DNA of 64,000 bases from Metarhizium brunneum (Eukaryota > Ascomycota > Sordariomycetes > Hypocreales > Clavicipitaceae), in the NCBI RefSeq assembly GCF_013426205.1, contig NC_089423.1, forward strand, positions 4,402,001 to 4,466,000. Direction: 5' to 3'. Shown here in pieces: positions 22,559-33,463 of the stretch; within the stretch, counting starts at the first letter, position 1, and each line of letters starts with the position of its first letter. The translations under genes were made by a program, and so were the position numbers. Below the pieces are notes generated by a model that had not been told where the DNA came from, did no database searches, and saw only the letters and a list, made by a program, of their open reading frames with translations.

Positions 22559-25192
22559 ATGTCGACGACTGCTTCTGGCTCCAACACCGACCTCACCATG
22601 TCTAGGCCTCCCCCGGGTGCTCATACCACTGCAACTAGGGGGCCCAGATGTAGTCCCTTGACAGGCCGAGCTCTCATGGGGGTCAACTACAATACCTCTA
22701 CAGAATGTATTACCTCGCGGCCAGCCGCAATATTGGAAGATGGCCCAGACTCGTTTACAGTAGTCATACCACCAACAGAGAATCGGAACTCGCCTGATCT
22801 TGCCCGTTCCAGCTTTGTCATCGAAGATGTTGAAGGATCCTCACCGCAAACCACAAATTCTTCTCAATTTTCCGCCAGTTCTACCAGGAGCCCAGCGAAT
22901 CCAACGACATCACTCCTCACGTCATCAACCTCACCGTCGAAATCATCTGCCTCATCGAGTGTAGCGTCGTTGACCCCAACCTCAACATTAAGCTCTTGCA
23001 ACTCAACTTCAAGCGTGCTGTCTACATCAATTTCAAGCACTGTAGCTCGTCCTCCCCAGCAAGACGACCCAGGGAACCCCCCCAGAGATCCTCCTCCTCC
23101 TACGGAATTCCAACCTGGCACGGGAAACTCTCCACCAGATAACCCTCCGCTAAGCGAGACTACTTCTCCAAGCAGTACTACTCCAAGCAGTACTTCTCCA
23201 AGCAGCACTTCTCCAAGCAACGCTCCTCCTCGAAATGACAACCCTCCAAACAACCCTCCTCCAGGCGACACTCCTCCAAATAATCCTCCCCCAGGCGACA
23301 CTACTCCTCCAAGCAACACTCCAAGCAACACTCCTTCAAGCAACACTCCTCCAAGCAACCCTCCTCCAAGCAACCCTCCTCCAGGCGACACTACTCCTCC
23401 AAGCAACACTCCTCCAAGCAACACTCCTTCAAGCAACACTCCTCCAAGCAACCCTCCTCCAAGCAACCCTCCTCCAGGCGACACTCCTCCTAATAACCCT
23501 CCCCCAGGCGACACTACTTCTCCAGGAAACGCCTCTCCAAGCAACACTTTTCCTAATAACACTCCCCCTAACAACCCTTCTTCAGCATCCAAACCTACAG
23601 ACAGGAACACGCCGCAAGATAGTTCTTCGCAAATGCAGAAATCTACCAATGATAGTACACAGGCCCCCAAAGCTTCAACCCCCGAACCTCAGGTTGAGGC
23701 TAAGCCGACGAGCGTCGAAACATCATCTACTGAAAACCGCCAATCTTCAAGCAATGGAGTCTCGAATACACCTGTGGCATCTGTGGCACCTCCACCAAGC
23801 AGCAATGTAAATAGCCCAACATCTCAAACAGCGAAACCAGCCACTTCTGGCAAAGGAAAAGCCGAAACTTCGGGGTCTGTCAACAATCCTGGAGCAAAGC
23901 CTTCCGATCCTGGTGTTGTTGCCCCGGCCATCCCCATCCCTACGACCTTGGAAACGACTGCAAATAACTTATCGCCTACTGCTGAAAAAGAAGCCCAGGA
24001 TACTAGTGCCTCCCCTATCTCCACCAAATCATTTCCAGGCAATCTGCCTGATACCACATCCACTAGTAGACCTCAAGGGGGTAAAGGCCCCGTTGATCCC
24101 GGGGTCTCACCCGCTTCGAGTTCTCACGGCAAAATACACATGTCGACAGGCGCAATTGTGGGAATATCAGTCGGCAGCATTGCGTTTATAGCTTTAATAG
24201 CCCTTTCAATTTGGTTTTGCAGAAGAAGGTCAAAGAAGCAGCGGGTAGAGTCGATGCTGAATCCGCCCCTTACCAGGTCTGATAGAGGACCGAAGACCAG
24301 GGAAATGGCTGCGCTTGGCGCAACCAAGAGTTGCCTATTTCAGTGGCTACCGGGGACTGGGAAAGATCTCACCGGTGACGACAATCCTGAATCCTCGACA
24401 ATTGCAAGGGCAATACCAAATATGTCTGAGAGGACGGCGATGCCGGGGATGCTTGGCGGAGAGGCGATCAGCAATTATCCGCCTGCTCAACCGGGATATA
24501 ATGGGCATTTTCGTGGGAAATATAGCATCAACGGAGCAAATTGGCCCGAGTTGGGCGTCAATCAAGGCCAAGTTGATCCCCTAAATCCCTTCTCTGACGG
24601 GAATGCTGTGGAACTGTCTGGCCAACCACCGTCATTACCTCCTTTAGCACTTTTCTTTGATATGCCAGGGGAATATGAATCAAGACCTATGCCTAGCACC
24701 GGTCCTGCCAAGTCACGCCAGTCTCGTGGGAGATCTCTTGATCTCAGTGTCGGAGCATCACAATACCCAGCAGCACAGCCTTTGGAGTCGAGGCCACACT
24801 CGGTTCACCGAGAATCCGTACAAAGCATAGATTCGTTCACAACCAGGCGGAACAAATTCCGTTCAGATCCTTTTGACTTGGAGGAAATCGAAAGTCGCCT
24901 CTTGTCAGGCCAAAGCCAAGTTCCAGAGATGCCGCGACGAACAGTCACCAGTTCGAAATATAGTTCTGGCGCTGGCAGTGCTTCCTCATCGCGGTATACC
25001 AGTGGAATCAGCGTGAGCGATTGGAGCTTGATGAATGCCACCAGGACCACTGGGCCGTCGGCACCTGCACCGGCCAATAAGCTCGTCAGTTGGGACAATC
25101 TATCGTCGGTAGACGACTTTCGACCAGGAAATAGAAGACAGCCGTCTAAAGACAAGAAAAAATCGGCGGTTGTGTTCGGCCAGGCTTTGTAG
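22559..25192 (+). CDS. Ser/Thr/Pro-repeat single-pass membrane protein
   Basis: Single exon, 877 aa from the ATG at 22559; the frame is also open for 21 codons upstream, from a GTG. Residues 1-530 are a mucin-like, Ser/Thr/Pro/Asn-rich region containing tandem SNTPP and PPPGDT repeats. One hydrophobic segment follows at about 532-555 (GAIVGISVGSIAFIALIAL), then a basic stop-transfer WFCRRRSKKQR. The rest is a cytoplasmic tail of about 320 residues ending VVFGQAL. This is the layout of fungal cell-surface sensors and mucins with a glycosylated stalk, such as Mid2/Wsc/Msb2-like proteins. No WSC or other named domain is visible, and no cleavable signal peptide, so the ectodomain orientation is inferred. 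It ends only 213 bp from the convergent monooxygenase gene. Confidence 0.75.
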   Translation: MSTTASGSNTDLTMSRPPPGAHTTATRGPRCSPLTGRALMGVNYNTSTECITSRPAAILEDGPDSFTVVIPPTENRNSPDLARSSFVIEDVEGSSPQTTNSSQFSASSTRSPANPTTSLLTSSTSPSKSSASSSVASLTPTSTLSSCNSTSSVLSTSISSTVARPPQQDDPGNPPRDPPPPTEFQPGTGNSPPDNPPLSETTSPSSTTPSSTSPSSTSPSNAPPRNDNPPNNPPPGDTPPNNPPPGDTTPPSNTPSNTPSSNTPPSNPPPSNPPPGDTTPPSNTPPSNTPSSNTPPSNPPPSNPPPGDTPPNNPPPGDTTSPGNASPSNTFPNNTPPNNPSSASKPTDRNTPQDSSSQMQKSTNDSTQAPKASTPEPQVEAKPTSVETSSTENRQSSSNGVSNTPVASVAPPPSSNVNSPTSQTAKPATSGKGKAETSGSVNNPGAKPSDPGVVAPAIPIPTTLETTANNLSPTAEKEAQDTSASPISTKSFPGNLPDTTSTSRPQGGKGPVDPGVSPASSSHGKIHMSTGAIVGISVGSIAFIALIALSIWFCRRRSKKQRVESMLNPPLTRSDRGPKTREMAALGATKSCLFQWLPGTGKDLTGDDNPESSTIARAIPNMSERTAMPGMLGGEAISNYPPAQPGYNGHFRGKYSINGANWPELGVNQGQVDPLNPFSDGNAVELSGQPPSLPPLALFFDMPGEYESRPMPSTGPAKSRQSRGRSLDLSVGASQYPAAQPLESRPHSVHRESVQSIDSFTTRRNKFRSDPFDLEEIESRLLSGQSQVPEMPRRTVTSSKYSSGAGSASSSRYTSGISVSDWSLMNATRTTGPSAPAPANKLVSWDNLSSVDDFRPGNRRQPSKDKKKSAVVFGQAL
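23161..23580 (+). repeat. in-frame coding minisatellite (SNTPP / PPPGDT units)
   Basis: Built mainly of 12-18-nt units such as AGCAACACTCCTCCA and CCAGGCGACACTACTCC. A longer block encoding SNTPSSNTPPSNPPPSNPPPGD occurs twice, almost unchanged, about 90 nt apart. Unit lengths are multiples of three, so repeat-number changes keep the frame. The same periodicity keeps other frames and the antisense strand open by chance. Confidence 0.85.
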
Positions 25193-25405
25193 TTGGGGTG
25201 GGTGTATTGCAGAAGGGAGCATGGTTAGCGGAGGAAAAAGGCGTTTCAGTGAGCGGAATATGGCATTTTATTGGAGTGATACCACAAGCAAACGGATACC
25301 GTAGCCGGAAAATATGACGAGATATGAGCATTATCAAGAAACCCCCCCGAGAAACGTGAAGCAAAACGTATGATATTCTTCATAAAGAAGCCAGCAATAG
25401 GTTGC

Positions 25406-27460
25406 TTAGGCCTGTTTATCTAAACCTGACAAGTTGGTTCGCAGAATCTCACCTCTTGCCCCGGCCCACGCCCTTCTATTTCCATTCTCAAACAGCCGGA
25501 ACTGGTGCGGGCTGGGAGTACCGTCCATCAGGATTCTCGAAAGCTGCCGGTCCTTGAGCCAGAGAGTCCATCCCTTGAGCCCGTAGCCCAAGTGAGGGAA
25601 GACATCCGAACCCGCGGCCTCGTCGGCCCAAGCCATCCACTTGGCTCCATCCACCCAGCCGGGGATTACGGTGCCCTCGGAGGCCAGAGACACGAGCCAC
25701 CTGTGCTGCTGGTTCACCTGCGCCGTCATCTCCTGCACAGTCGGCAACTGGTGCTCGCCGGCCCAGACGCGCGCAAGAGCCATGGAGGCCAGGTCGTACA
25801 GCTGAAACGCCGGAGACGGGAAAGCGATGGCTCCCATAAAGGCCAGATGCTGAGGCAGCTGCAGCGAGAACATGTTCCGGTACAGCCTAGCCAACGCGCG
25901 AGAGTTGGATCCCGGCGACGCTGTCCAGGCCTCGGGCTGTTCCAATGTGGGATCGTATCGGCCAGCTAAACTGTAATCCGCCTTGTATCCCGTACAAAAC
26001 ACAATGGCGTCGGCTTCAAGTTGGCTTCCACTGTCGAGCTGGACAGTCTTGGGACCCGTCACCCTGTTCAAGCCCTTGACTAGTGTGATGTTTCCCTCTA
26101 GTATGTGCGGTATCACAGTATCCGAGACGACGGGCGGCGTGCGAGTTGGCAGCGGAGCGGTGCCCAAGTCCCAGTCCTGCGGAAGTTCTGGAAAACCCTT
26201 GTGTGTCGTGGCTGTGAGAAACTTTCTCATAATCGTACTGGACACGGCCGAGGGGAGGAGCTGCAGAGTCTCGAAAATGATGCCCTTTCTGTGATTGAAG
26301 GCGTGGTCCATCGGTTTGCCTTCTATGAAACGAGGGAGCTAATGGTATTTTATTTAGTTTGCCCGATTCTTTTTTTTTTGGTTCTCGCGAATATCCGCGT
26401 TTTTGGGGACAACATACTACGAACGCATCGTGTCGGCGGGATATGTAGACATGTTTCGCGTGGCCGACAAGGGTTGTCGCCGTGTCCACGGCGGAATTTG
26501 AAAGGCCTACGATCAGTACCGTTTTGTCCTTCAACGAGCTCGGCCTATGACATTCACATGAGAAAATACGAGTCAGGCCCTGTTTCCTGTTGGGGTCCAA
26601 GCAGCAGTGGCGGCGGAGATATCTGACCTCTTGTACCCGGCGCTGTGAATAACTTCGCCCTCGAACACGTCTAGCCCGTCAATTTTAGGCATCAACGGCA
26701 GCTTGTTGATTCCGGTAGCAAGAACAATCTTGTCAAATACCTGAGACGTGGTCTCGCCCTTTTTGACCATTCGAACAGTCCACTGCTCGCTCTTTTCGTC
26801 AAAGTCCACATGAACAATTTCCGTCTGGAGTCGGATATGACTCTGGAGCGAAAAGTGCGAGGCATAGTCGTAGAGATATTTCTGAATGTGGCGAGCTTCT
26901 GGAAATACTGGGGTGTCTGGAATTGTGAATTGGTTAGCTAATCGACTCGGCCGAGTCTGATATTTGTATATGCCTATATATAGTCGTGTTATTTACCTTT
27001 GGAGAAGGGAAAGTCTGTGAAGCATCCCTGGAAGTTGTTCGTTCAGCAAAAGCGAATTGTTCTGCAACATGCGTCAAGGTGGTAAAAAGCAGTTGGGGTA
27101 GACTAACGCGCTGCTTCGAAATATTTGACACGGTGCCTGTCGAGAAGTCAGACCCATGAGCACCAGCATGTTCTCAAGGAATTGGGGGAAACGAAAAAAA
27201 GAGAGAAAAAATATTATCGCCTCGTGACGTACTCTCGAGAACTGTGGTCTGGTCGTCATCTCTATAGTTCCAAAGGCCGCCCACAACATCCGCCTTGTCA
27301 AACCCCGTCGCTTTAAAACCCTTCTCAAGCAAGTTCTTGAGCGTTACCAGACCCAACGGCCCTGTTACCACGTTGTTTTAGCACCTTGTCGCAATTTCAG
27401 GAGTGATGCAGGCCGCCTACCGAGACCAATAACAGCCACTGTAGCGGGCGCCATCGCCAT
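25406..27460 (-). CDS. flavin-containing monooxygenase
   Basis: Seven exons, in coding order: 27460-27421, 27361-27233, 27136-27108, 27027-26997, 26916-26628, 26544-26418 and 26338-25406, giving 525 aa. The FAD-binding Rossmann motif GLGPLG is at residues 12-17. The FMO/BVMO signature FEGEVIHSAGYKR is at 161-173, a second nucleotide-binding GLSNSA at 186-191, and the FCTGY motif ends at Tyr333. It should oxygenate a soft nucleophile (N or S) with NADPH and O2; the substrate is unknown. Exons 3 and 4 are microexons of 29 and 31 nt. An alternative start ATG lies 6 nt downstream of the one used. Neighbours are an exonuclease and a membrane protein, so there is no sign of a metabolite cluster. 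Confidence 0.88.
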
Positions 27461-28099
27461 AATTGTAAAAGAAGGGTGAATCTCAGAGGCAGGATAGAAA
27501 TCAATACAACACAAGGGAAAAAGGGTGTCGCAGGGGTTCAACATATATGTGCGTAGTCCTATTATTATACAGCCTGTTTGGTCCGTTCGGAAGCCGGATG
27601 CGATGACCAGGGACCCTAGAATTCATCACTTCAGCCGATTAGATTGATAACTGATGGTTCCCATATTATACGCGAAGCGGCTGAGCCTTGGCTAGGACAT
27701 GCACGCAGTAAGAACGGGGCAATATTGAAGACATAGCATGGTCTATTCGTCCGATCCGCATCAGCTATTTCCCCGTTGCTCACCAAGTTCCAATACGGAT
27801 GCCTCGTTTTGGACGCCAATGCCACCGTGGTGGTAGTATCAAGGCGAGCTGGCAGGGTTAGGATATTGTGACTCACGCCCGTCAGTCCATTAGATGCAAC
27901 ACGAGGCTGAAATGAAACAGACCATCCGGGTTCACTACGACCCTCAATAGGGCGGCGTCGCAGAGACTATTAGGGCCACCCAAATATTTTCGCCTGGTTC
28001 GGCGTGTGTTCCAACCCCTGCGTATTTCCGTTTTAGCTCTATGAATTTATAGCCGCGGTGTATATGACATATCCTCAGGAAGCAAGTCCTCGTGATCCT
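27461..28099. other. intergenic region between the monooxygenase and exonuclease genes
   Basis: 639 bp between two tandem minus-strand genes. No motif or gene stands out. Confidence 0.5.
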
Positions 28100-29480
28100 T
28101 CATAGCAAACCCTCGGTATCCGACCTCAATATTGCATCAATATGCCAGTGTAGCAAATCTCGCGTTGCCAAAGCGTCTTCTAGACTGTCGTGGCCGCGAC
28201 CCTTGACCTGAATGGTTCTGTTAAGTCGTTTCAGCGTAAGGGCTTTCAGCGACAACCCGCCCTCCTGTAAGTTTGTGGCAGCAGTGTTATCTTTATCTTC
28301 AACAGCAGAGCTAGGGTTTGCAGATTCTCCCATCTCGGTATTTTCGGATTCTTCCCACTCCCTGCGCCGAGACAAGTCTTCCTCCAAGCGACGCTTTCCT
28401 GTTTCCAGTATCAAGGTGTCGACGATTCGATGGTGAATCCAGCGTAGTGACGTGAGGTCTTGATGTCCGGCATGGCCAATGACAACAGTATCAGGTCCGA
28501 CAAACTTGTATAAAGCTTGCCTTGCTGAATCTCGACCGAGAATGCACTTCCGGCGGCGACGAGAGTCGTCCATGGTATGCCTTGTTACGCCTGAGAAACG
28601 GGTGTTATAATGTGCCATCTTTACACTCGGGTAGACAAGACTGTCTATGAGCACAGCACCAGTGAAAAAGTCCACCACGGATAGACGAATTAGCTCCGAT
28701 TCCCCGGAACTGGCCGTTCCCATTTCACAATCCAACACCACAGCAGCCACGTGAGTTGGGAGAGGCGCAGTTTTCGTTTCGTAAAATTGCCAATTCTTCT
28801 CGAGTTCACCTACATTATAATGACGAGGGGAATGCTCATGCTGCCCGGCGCATGGTTTTGAGAATAGCGGCCCGTTGCAACAGGTCCATTTCTGGAATGC
28901 TCTGTCAGCCATCTTTCACATGAGGACACAGGGGTGAACTACACAGGTCGTTATTCAGAGGATAAAGTAAAAAATGCTTACCCTGTTTGCTACGTGGCCT
29001 GGGTGATAGCTGCAGATGAAAGATGTGTTTCCAGAACTACCATCTTGCGTACGCTCGGTCCCCTTGGCCGCTTTATCCAACGCTTGCTTGGTATGAGGGT
29101 TGATTTGACTTTCCGTGACGACTGCGCCTGAGGCACGATTCGAACTGTGCAGCTCAAGATGATTTGGCCTGCTCACAGCAGCATCAGATGCAGAAGGAAG
29201 CTTTGGTTCAGCAGGCTGATTTCGTTGCCGCCTGTTTTTCAGCACTTGAGAGGAATCAGAGTGTTAATAGCGTAGTCTTGACCAGTTTTTTTTGGCCATG
29301 TTCCATCTCACCTTTGCAGCACTTCTCGCATCGTTCCTTTCGTTGCAGGTCCGTGGAGCTCAACCTGGAAAAAATATATCCAGCCTTTTTCAGCTGGCCA
29401 TGGGGCTGCACATAGTGGTGCAGCAGCTGCAAATAGTCTGGCGTTGGCTGGACAGGCCCGTATGACCTTTCAGTCGCCAT
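28100..29480 (-). CDS. DEDDh RNA exonuclease (REX/REXO1-like)
   Basis: Exons, in coding order, are 29480-29312, 29244-28982 and 28891-28100, giving 407 aa. The C-terminal exonuclease domain shows VVLDCEMG (Asp198, Glu200), then VIGHAGHQDLTSLR with IVDT, and HDSLEDALATRDLL for the last His and Asp. This is the full DEDDh set of 3'-5' RNA exonucleases. The N-terminal half has Cys/His clusters (CEKCC, CSYHPGH, WTCC, CAGQHEH) that look like a zinc-binding module. Family members trim rRNA, snRNA or tRNA 3' ends in the nucleus; which RNA applies here is not known. It could be Rex1-, Rex3- or REXO1-like, so no symbol is given. All introns are GT-AG; the second has a CTGAC branch site. Confidence 0.83.
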
Positions 29481-30830
29481 GACTTGCGCACAAAGTTGGG
29501 AATAGCACCATGGGATGAGAGGTTTAAAGGTGTTTGAAGGTGCAACTGTGGGATTTTGACACGCACAAACGATGCTTGGGAGTCGAGGTACCTAGGTACC
29601 AAGGTACCTGTACTTAGGTGAAACGGTCTGTTGGCAGCTGGCGGCCCTTAACTCGCAGCTGTGAAAGACGGTGCTTAAGTGCCAGGAGGGCGAGACTAAT
29701 AATAAGAGTACTTGTGTACAAGGTAGTAGTCAACTTGATCGATTTTGGTTGCTGGCAACATTGACATGAGTGAGGCCGAACTGCAGCCTTACCGGTTCAC
29801 TTGAGCAGCTGTGGCTGCGGGCGGATCGTGTTCAATGATTGGGCCCGAATGTTGGTGAAACGGCACCTGGGGCGTTGGGCAGTCTTGACAGAGTGGTCGC
29901 AACATGCAACCGAGTCTGAAGCTATGGACGAATCTCCTGAGATGCGGATTGGTAGGAAAATTGTATGGCAGAGGAGTCTCCACGAGCCAGTCCGCCGCTA
30001 AAGAGATAGGAAAGAAGAGAGTGTCGAGCAACGACGACAAAAAGGAAAGGGCCAACACGTTACGCAACAAATCGCTTTGAAGCATGCATAGAGCTTATTT
30101 ACAGCGGACACAAAATCGCAAATGGAAATATCGTACCAAGCATCACTGTCGAAGCAATGGCTGCACAATAATGCAACCAGAGCTGCTCGCTCCAGCAAGC
30201 TTTGAAGATGCTTGCGTTCAAGTCAAGAACGCAAGACTGGCCATCAACGAATGGGCTATGAAGCGGCAAAGTCGGCGGTATGCTCCTTTCCCCGCCTTTC
30301 CCTTTCTTCTTTCTTGGCCGGAAAATGAAAGGAAACCGCACGTAAAAGAGGTGACGTAGGAGTACTCCGTACCAATTCACACATTCTGGTAGGCAGTTTC
30401 CTTCATGGCCGCGCAAACAGTCAATACTTTGTTGTGCGACGGCTCTCTTCCGATGCCGCCTGCGCACTTTGATTGGCCCAGCCACGCTCTCCGTTCAGCT
30501 GTCGGCCTCGCCGCTAAAGGCCCTGGCGCGCCACACAGGCGCGCAAGTGGGCATCGGGGTATCGATTGATCGGATTCTTTTCTGCCATTGGGCCGAGCAT
30601 TAAAGAAGCCTCGGTATATCTCGAGCGAAAATGGCATGGGGGATGCTTTGACGTACGATACGGAGCACCCCTTACCCATAGTAATACTTGTTCTGTACAT
30701 ACAATCTGTTGAGTGAACCGATGGGCACATAATGTCTGTACGCTCGTCCTTGTCGAGCTGTTGTGAATCAACAACCACCTATGTACTTACCTAGGCAGAC
30801 AGGTAGGCAGGGGCCTGGGATCAAAGGCAC

Positions 30831-30856
30831 AAGCATCAAGCATCAAGCATCAAGCA
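30831..30856. repeat. AAGCATC heptamer tandem repeat
   Basis: Three full copies and a partial fourth copy of a 7-bp unit in gene-free DNA. Confidence 0.85.
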
Positions 30857-33439
30857 AATCTACACAGGCGCGGGAGCGAACATGATGTCCTGGGTGTTTA
30901 AGGCTGCGACGAGAGCGGCCAATGGTTACTTTTCAGTGCCAGATGAAACAATATTGGTTGCTTCCTGGGTACTTGCTTGCCGAATACTACGTTTGCCGAA
31001 TACTTGTATGCTCAGATTTACTGGTAGCATGGAGAAGATGGGACGCGACCATCAGGCTGCAACGATGGAGGGGAGGTTATGAAGCGGGATGACAACATGT
31101 TGTCTAATCTACTACATAGCTATTGCACTCTGCAGGTGTGTAGGTGTGCACGGGCCTGCCTGGGTATGGAGGAGTTCTACTCCGTACTCCGTAGTTGTAA
31201 CCCCATATGCAGATGGAGATTTTTCTTCTTCTAGTGCTGCCACATGGCTGTTCGCCAGGGGTTGAGCAAAGCCTATGGATGCTGACGTGCAGCCACGAAC
31301 CGGATTGGACCAAAGAGAAAAATAAAATACAATAAGAAATGAAAAAAAATCCACGGTGCATGTCATACACCTGTAGGTGAGATGGGCATTGTTGAACGGT
31401 AGCAACGGCAGGAAGATGACGTGAATCATCAGGAGGATGGAGAAAAACATGATCATCAATGACGGCATTCGCATCAGCACACCAGAGAGCGCCGCGGTTG
31501 ACTAGCGCGCAAGAGCCGCCATCGGCTGTGCTGCGCCCCGGAGAAGGATCAATTGATGCCAACTGGTGCGCTGAAGTGAGCATTCCCCTGGTGGTCCCTG
31601 GTTTACTTGGCGGGCTGGTGGAGCACGGCGCATGCACATGTGGCACCTGCACCGCCACAGCCGACATGGACAGGTGGTGCAGCGCTGCCAGAGGTGCTTA
31701 AAATATTCCAGACGTCAACCAGACTGGTCCAGATATCGGCGTGTCCGGCCCTGGCATCCCCTGCCGGCCTGAAAACCCGTCGACGGGAGCGCTGGAACAT
31801 TGAAAAGAGCATGGAACACACATGCAACCAGCCTAGCGGCGCCACAGAAGCGGGAAGCCTCCAACCTCAGCGACCGGCCTTCAGTAATGTTTGGAGCCCC
31901 GGAGCGGACCAGCACTGACTAGACATGGACAGCCATCAATGTGAGACTGGGTTAGGCCGAGTTGGAATCATCATCATCACTCTCTCGAAGCTGCACTAGT
32001 AGATCGGACCAACTTGCAGCATCGTACATACATGATTAGCTTCCGGCTTTGGAACCACACTTGGTCTAGCACTCTTTGTTGCCTCAGCCGTGCCATCGAG
32101 GCGCAATTGCAGACGGCAGCAGCACCACGGCGAAAACCGTCGCTTGATGGGCGTGCACGACACTACAAGCTAAGCGATGAATGACGCCGCTTGCCTGTGA
32201 ACAGATCCCTCATCGTCATCGTCATCGGTCGTCAGCGTGATCAGGCGATACATGCCTCTCGTATGTATGCCCGATTAAAGTCAATTCGTCTGGCATATGT
32301 TGCGTCGGCAGCAAACCCACTGGGCTGTACAGGAACATGGCACCCAGGATTTGGTTGATAACGGTAATAAGCACGAGGTGCAATATTCAATGTTGAAGCT
32401 GGTAGTGGCTCAATCTGCGTGCAGGAGGCGGCTCCAGGTCGCCCAGGTCCGAATGCCAAGTTAAGTACGTAAAGTACATACGCCGTACCTAGCAAGATGA
32501 GACCTCGACCAGACATGCAGCAATTTCCAAGTACTAACTATTAACTACATAGTAGTTGCATCTCGGGTTGCATTTGAAATGCTCAACCGGACATCTCCAA
32601 GACCCTACAGCACGCCCCAAGGGTCCAGGGTCGCCAGTTGGGTTGAATCGCATTGAACCACCTTGGACACGCCTAGTTCATGCAAATTCATGCAATCCAT
32701 GCTCGACTTGCTCCGGCGTCAGCGCCCTCGTTTAGCACGTGTCCGATATACAGTGGGTGTAGTAGTGCTTGACAGTACTCCGTACACTTGCTGAGAAGTA
32801 GACATGGACGTAATGATCCCTGTTCGACTGGACGTTTGACGTGAGCCCCAGCACCAGCACCAACCAGGCGTAATAACAAGAACGATGACTATCGCAACAT
32901 TAAACACTCCAAGATACAAGTATTCGCACGTACAATGTGCGTTGACGCTCTGCCCACTTGGCAGTTTTAAAGGCACCACATGCAGCTTTAAAAGGCTGGC
33001 AGCAATCTAATCAAACTTGACCAGACTAGACTTGAGACACTGGACTGGTACCACTGGTCAACGGCCGTTAAAGCCTCAAGCTGTGCTGTGCTGCATTGGT
33101 ACACCCAGATGCCCACTGTAGTTAGTACACATGTGCACATGTCCCGGTGCTGCTGGGGCTCCTCTCCTCTCCACAGTGCTAGTACACTGACCAGCCCCGC
33201 TGACCGGCCTGGTCTTAACGTAGGTCCTGCTGGGGTTTTTGGGGTCTTGGGCCGTCCAGGTCTGCATCCCGGGTGCATGTGCGGCTTTGGCGAAATGCAT
33301 GCACGCAAGCAAAATGTCAACTGGTCCGTCGTCCAGCCCGATGCTGCTCTGGCACTGGGCCGTCGTCATAATCCGAGCTTTTTTGCTGTCCATGTGTGGG
33401 AGAAGAAAAAAAAATACCCAACCTGGCTCCCCTCCACGG

Positions 33440-33463
33440 TCGTTCGTTCGTTCGTTCGTTCGT
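33440..33463. repeat. (CGTT)n microsatellite
   Basis: About six tandem copies of the tetranucleotide TCGT/CGTT, 1.05 kb upstream of the metacaspase start. Confidence 0.9.

Noticed and set aside
22864..23670. 268-codon antisense frame across the Ser/Thr/Pro repeat
   Set aside because: Gly/Leu/Val repeat translation is a by-product of the 3n repeat periodicity on the other strand.
23235..23810. 191-codon alternative + frame reading ATLLQ repeats
   Set aside because: A shifted reading of the same minisatellite; it has no independent support.
25406..27460. Secondary-metabolite gene cluster around the monooxygenase
   Set aside because: The flanking genes are a membrane protein, an RNA exonuclease and other core genes; no PKS, NRPS, terpene cyclase or dedicated transporter is present.
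30882..31082. 66-codon ATG frame in the 5-kb gap
   Set aside because: Too short, with no recognisable motif.
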